Part shown: piece after piece, positions 4,899 to 8,058 of the stretch
How the letters are laid out: each line of letters starts with the position of its first letter
Position numbering within the stretch: the stretch's first letter is position 1
From: a bacterium
GTDB taxonomy: Bacteria > UBP14 > UBA6098 > B30-G16
Assembly (NCBI GenBank): GCA_027064665.1
Contig: JAMOPH010000348.1
Coordinates: 1 to 8,058 of the forward strand
Reading direction: 5' to 3'
Length of the DNA stretch: 8,058 nucleotides
Made by a program: the position numbers and the translations under genes
The notes under the pieces: model-generated
Database searches by the model: none
What the model was told of the DNA's origin: nothing
What the model saw: only the letters and a program-made list of their open reading frames with translations

Positions 4899-7640
4899 AT
4901 GGACTTAAAAAAGATGTTTTTGTTGGGGATATTGCTTCTGTGTAAACTTGCGTTTAGTCAGTGGGATGTGGAGTGGATTGAGACCTCTTTTTCGGATTTT
5001 GCAGATGGTGAATGGGATTTGAGTTTGTATGTTTCTCACCGTGCCAATTTAGAAGGTGACAGTGGTGCTGTGGAGTGGACTCCCCGTTATGATTTGGATC
5101 TCAATGGATATCCTGATCTGGTTTCGTCGGACTACGCAGAGGGGGTGCGACGAATTAGAGTATGGTATATGGGTCCGTCGGGTTTGGATAGTTCGCGGTA
5201 TTTACAGTTTTACGATGCTGGCGGTGCCAATGATATCGCTGATTTAAACTGCGATGGTTATCCTGAGTTGATACAATCTGGTTTTGGCTATAATTTCGTG
5301 CTAATATTTTGGAATAATGAGGGGAGATTTGATGATTATGACACAACGATGTTGGGTCCACATAACAATGGTGAGGGAATATATGTGGCGGATTATGATA
5401 AAGATGGGTATTTAGATATTGCTTTAACCGATGAAGATGGTTTTAGAATATATTGGGGAAGTGGTGGGGGTGAACACGGGTGGAGATGTGTTGACGATAC
5501 AATTTTCCTCCTTGGGGGAACACACTATAATATAGAAGCCGCGGACATTGATAGGAATGGTTATCTGGATTTGTTGTCTGTATGTGGTAGATCTTCTAAT
5601 GGTCCACTTTATATTTTTAGAAATTATGGAGCGAGAATATTTGTGGTGGACTCTGTTATGTTATCAGATGCCGGTTATGGAAGTAGGAAGCACGGTCTTT
5701 CAGTAGGGGATATTGATAGGGATGGTGATATAGATGTGATTGCCACAAGTTTTTACTCGAGTTCCGCTGTTGTGGCTGATGTTTTCCTTAATGAAGGTTC
5801 CGGAGATTTTACGGATGATATTGTAATAAATCCGGGCGCCTGTCACGGCGGCTGTGATATTCTTGATTTTGACGGCGACGGTTGGTTAGATATTCTATTC
5901 TTCAGGGGCATCCCCGGGGGCTATTTAAAAGTGTATTTTAATACCGCTTTATATCCCTGGTTTGATGACGGAACAACAGTTTCCGTTGGACCTTTCCCTG
6001 TGGACGCCTCGGGAGGAATAGTAGAAGATATAAACTGTGATGGCTATTTTGATATTTTCGTAGATAATATGGGAGATAATTCCTATGTTTTCTGGGGACC
6101 ATCATTTAGTGATTATGAAAATTTACCCGTTAGGCAGGATCATCACGGGATGTTTCGTGATCCCGGGAATATAGGTACTAAGGAGCCGAGTGCCTATTAT
6201 ATTAGCAATGTGTTTGATGTGGGGGGGACGGTTTGTCGTGGAGAAGTGAACTGGGTTGCCTATGATTCGCTTGTCTATGATGGTTCGGGGTATTTGCCCT
6301 ATCCTGTAGGGAGTTATATAGTGATTTTGGGGCGAAGTGGAGATTCGCCCACAATTGATGCCACTTGGACTGACTGGGACACTCTGCGCAATGGCGAGGA
6401 ATTACCCTCTTCCCTTGTGCTTAAAAGATATTTTCAGTATCAAATTCTCTTCAATTATAGAAATACTGCATATCTCCCTTGGTTAGAAAGCATAGAATTT
6501 TCCTTTGATACCTGTGAAACAGATACTAATAGCATAATAGATTCTGTCTGGTTTTCCGAGGAAACAGATTGTAATGACAGTAATATAGTGGAGATTTGTT
6601 ATATAGTTAGTGGCTCTACTTACATCCAGATTCAGATATCTTCAGATAGTGGTGAAATTTGGTTAGATTTTGGAACAGATTGGTTTTCTACTTTTTTCGA
6701 TACCGCTGGTGATATTGGGTATGTTGACTCTGGGTTGCATTGTTTTTATTGGGTTATGAGTACAGATTATCCGGGCGTTGAATCGGATGATTGGAGTGTT
6801 AGAATTATAAATACAAGTGAAATCTCACAGTTTTATTCCTCCTTGGATTCCCGGGAACCCGATGTTAATATAATTTGTCCAGATTCGGGAGTTATGCCCG
6901 GCAATACTATTGAATTGCACTGGAGTGCAAGCGATATGTTTTTAGAAAATGAGAATACTTGCTCTTTAATTGTTTCGTATTGCTCAATGTATGAGGATAC
7001 TCTTGAATTGTCTGATACTGTATTTGGTGTGGCTGTGGATTCTTCACCTCTATGTAATACGGTCTGTTTTGAAATTTTTGTTAGAGATAGTTTTTGTAAT
7101 TATGGATATAATAGATGTTGCACTCCTATATTGAACACCCATCTTGCATTACGACTTCTCACTCCCCCTTCTGATTCCATCATCGCCTGCGATGACCAGG
7201 AAATTATTTTTAAGGTCCAGTATAATTCTGATTGCCTTCCATTAGATAGCGTAAACACATATCTTATTATAGATAGCACAGACACATTTACGCTGGATTC
7301 TATTCAATTAAACTTTGAACCGTCGGATTCTCTTCTTCGTTTTTCGCCAGGTTCCGGGTATTGGCACAGTGGTTATCACTTTTTCCAGATTCATATACAG
7401 GATAACTGTGGAAATGCGATAGATTCATTATTTTCCGCCCTGTTTGACACTGAATCTCCCACGGCATATATAGTTGAACCGTCTACCAATGATACTTTTT
7501 CGGATTTTCCCCTTCTTATGTCAGGTAATATCCAGCGTATAGTTATTACTGTATCAGATGATATATCCGGTATTCGCCCGGATTCTATCATTTTTGTCGT
7601 TTCGGAGGATACTATCCCTTTTCATCATATGAAATATTAG
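4899..7640 (+). CDS. Large exported FG-GAP/VCBS seven-repeat propeller protein with Ig-like repeats (in-frame part)
   Basis: The frame encodes 913 residues before a TAG at 7638-7640. A signal peptide occupies about 1-20 (MDLKKMFLLGILLLCKLAFS). Seven FG-GAP/VCBS repeats follow, each with a calcium-loop pattern DxDxDGxxD starting near residues 65, 115, 165, 216, 271, 323 and 377; even spacing of about 50 residues suggests one complete seven-bladed beta-propeller. Residues about 430-540 are a beta domain of unknown type. Residues about 545-640 resemble an Ig/FnIII module (SSDSGEIW), and 650-850 hold two cysteine-rich Ig-like modules, followed by the start of another from about 851. Such proteins are usually surface-exposed, binding calcium and polysaccharide or protein ligands. 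The last five residues before the stop probably do not belong: the family-like sequence continues in the -1 frame (see 7622-8058). The ribosome binding site is weak (CGGGT at 4891-4895), but the start gives a well-formed Lys-containing signal-peptide n-region. Confidence 0.82.
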   Translation: MDLKKMFLLGILLLCKLAFSQWDVEWIETSFSDFADGEWDLSLYVSHRANLEGDSGAVEWTPRYDLDLNGYPDLVSSDYAEGVRRIRVWYMGPSGLDSSRYLQFYDAGGANDIADLNCDGYPELIQSGFGYNFVLIFWNNEGRFDDYDTTMLGPHNNGEGIYVADYDKDGYLDIALTDEDGFRIYWGSGGGEHGWRCVDDTIFLLGGTHYNIEAADIDRNGYLDLLSVCGRSSNGPLYIFRNYGARIFVVDSVMLSDAGYGSRKHGLSVGDIDRDGDIDVIATSFYSSSAVVADVFLNEGSGDFTDDIVINPGACHGGCDILDFDGDGWLDILFFRGIPGGYLKVYFNTALYPWFDDGTTVSVGPFPVDASGGIVEDINCDGYFDIFVDNMGDNSYVFWGPSFSDYENLPVRQDHHGMFRDPGNIGTKEPSAYYISNVFDVGGTVCRGEVNWVAYDSLVYDGSGYLPYPVGSYIVILGRSGDSPTIDATWTDWDTLRNGEELPSSLVLKRYFQYQILFNYRNTAYLPWLESIEFSFDTCETDTNSIIDSVWFSEETDCNDSNIVEICYIVSGSTYIQIQISSDSGEIWLDFGTDWFSTFFDTAGDIGYVDSGLHCFYWVMSTDYPGVESDDWSVRIINTSEISQFYSSLDSREPDVNIICPDSGVMPGNTIELHWSASDMFLENENTCSLIVSYCSMYEDTLELSDTVFGVAVDSSPLCNTVCFEIFVRDSFCNYGYNRCCTPILNTHLALRLLTPPSDSIIACDDQEIIFKVQYNSDCLPLDSVNTYLIIDSTDTFTLDSIQLNFEPSDSLLRFSPGSGYWHSGYHFFQIHIQDNCGNAIDSLFSALFDTESPTAYIVEPSTNDTFSDFPLLMSGNIQRIVITVSDDISGIRPDSIIFVVSEDTIPFHHMKY
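7616..7622 (+). other. Slippery heptamer C CCT TTT at the frameshift point
   Basis: In the frame of the propeller gene the codons read ATC CCT TTT CAT, so the heptamer C_CCT_TTT fits the X_XXY_YYZ form of -1 ribosomal slippery sites. Slipping back one base gives ...IPF then SSYEILGDS..., which stays open to the window end. A missing T in the run (CCCTTTTT to CCCTTTT) would give exactly the same peptide, so a real deletion or a sequencing error is equally consistent. No strong stem-loop lies 5-9 nt downstream; a 6-bp stem CGGGAA (7670-7675) / TTCCCG (7688-7693), extendable with G-U pairs, is about 45 nt away. Confidence 0.55.
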
Positions 7641-8058
7641 GGGATTCGCTTTTAGTATTCTATCCTATTCGGGAAGGAATACAGTTTTTCCCGGGGGATA
7701 CCGTGTTAATCTCGCTTCGCCTGTGCGATTTACCGGATATTTGTTCATCTAATTGCGGTCTTTTTCAGTGGAAATTTTTAATAATGCCGCTTTATGGATG
7801 TAATCGTTTCCCCAATCCGTTCACACCGAACGGCGATAACATTCACGATTTCGTCTATTTTAGGTTCCCAGATATGGGATATAATGAAGGGAAGATATAT
7901 TTATATGATGTTCACAATGTGTTAGTAAACACAATAAATGTCCCGTCCGGCGGAAACGCCATTATAAAAGCCGTCTGGGATGGCACCGATATGGACGGCA
8001 ATCCCGTCCCATCCGGTGTATATCTATATGTAATTGAAGTAGACGGTGAAGTTGTCTG
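7622..8058 (+). CDS. C-terminal continuation of the propeller protein in the -1 frame (3' partial): Ig-like domain and FlgD/CHU_C-like tail
   Basis: From 7622 the -1 frame is open to the right edge (145 residues). It is also open back to 7562, so the shift must lie between 7562 and 7640. It begins SSYEILGDSLLVFYP, completing the Ig-like module begun at about residue 851, and proceeds through a cysteine-containing stretch (LRLCDLPDICSSNCG) to NRFPNPFTPNGDNIHDFVYF, then KIYLYDV, VWDGTDMDGNPVPSG and VYLYVIEVDG. This is the FlgD-Ig/gliding-motility (CHU_C-like) C-terminal domain seen on large secreted proteins of FCB-group and related candidate phyla, often linked to type IX secretion and surface attachment. 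In such proteins the chain ends within a few residues of this point, so the true stop is probably just beyond the window. There is no start codon or Shine-Dalgarno near its beginning, so it is not a separate gene. Joined to the upstream part, the protein would exceed 1050 residues. Confidence 0.75.

Noticed and set aside
7668..7695. Stem-loop CGGGAA / TTCCCG as a frameshift-stimulating structure.
   Set aside because: It begins about 45 nt after the slippery heptamer, whereas -1 stimulators normally lie 5-9 nt downstream, and it is short.

Overview
The window reads left to right as five plus-strand coding segments: the 3' half of a UDP-glucose 6-dehydrogenase gene, a two-gene fumarate reductase/succinate dehydrogenase-like pair (iron-sulfur then flavoprotein), an exported transglutaminase-fold protein, and a very long exported seven-repeat FG-GAP/VCBS propeller protein that runs off the right edge after one frameshift. 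No tRNA, rRNA, CRISPR array, transposase or phage gene was seen.

The organism looks like a Gram-negative-type anaerobe of the FCB superphylum or a neighbouring candidate phylum (for example WOR-3/Stahlbacteria, Cloacimonadota or Zixibacteria). This is inference. It rests on the large FG-GAP protein whose tail has Ig-like repeats and a 'PNPFTPNGDN ... WDGTD..G..VPSGVY' domain, which is typical of surface proteins in those lineages, and on the anchorless soluble-type fumarate reductase pair. Shine-Dalgarno signals are clear for the metabolic genes and weak for the last two. Base composition falls from about 60% GC in the flavoprotein gene (37/60 at 2161-2220) to about 35% in the propeller gene (21/60 at 6541-6600), with the transglutaminase-like gene between them.

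Region by region: 2-646 is ugd (sugar nucleotide oxidation, envelope polysaccharide precursors). 647-737 is a short intergenic region with a good sigma-70-type promoter. 738-3281 is a tight frdB-frdA operon: its Fe-S protein has one [2Fe-2S] and two [4Fe-4S] motifs, and its flavoprotein keeps the fumarate active-site residues but lacks the covalent-FAD histidine and most of the C-terminal helical domain, with no membrane anchor gene following. 3282-3351 carries a striking cluster of TTATCAAC/GTTGATAA motifs, three exact copies at 23-bp steps, which could be an operator or DnaA-box-like site. 3352-4815 encodes a signal-peptide protein with a transglutaminase core whose catalytic Cys position reads Pro. 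4816-4898 holds a long A+T hairpin that may be a terminator. 4899-8058 is the propeller protein, broken by a stop at 7638-7640 but continuing in the -1 frame from a perfect C CCT TTT heptamer at 7616-7622.

The most unusual items are the -1 frameshift at a canonical slippery heptamer, the Cys-to-Pro transglutaminase fold, the iterated 23-bp-spaced motif cluster, and the divergent architecture of the fumarate reductase-like pair. Nothing here proves a new system. These are specific, testable oddities.
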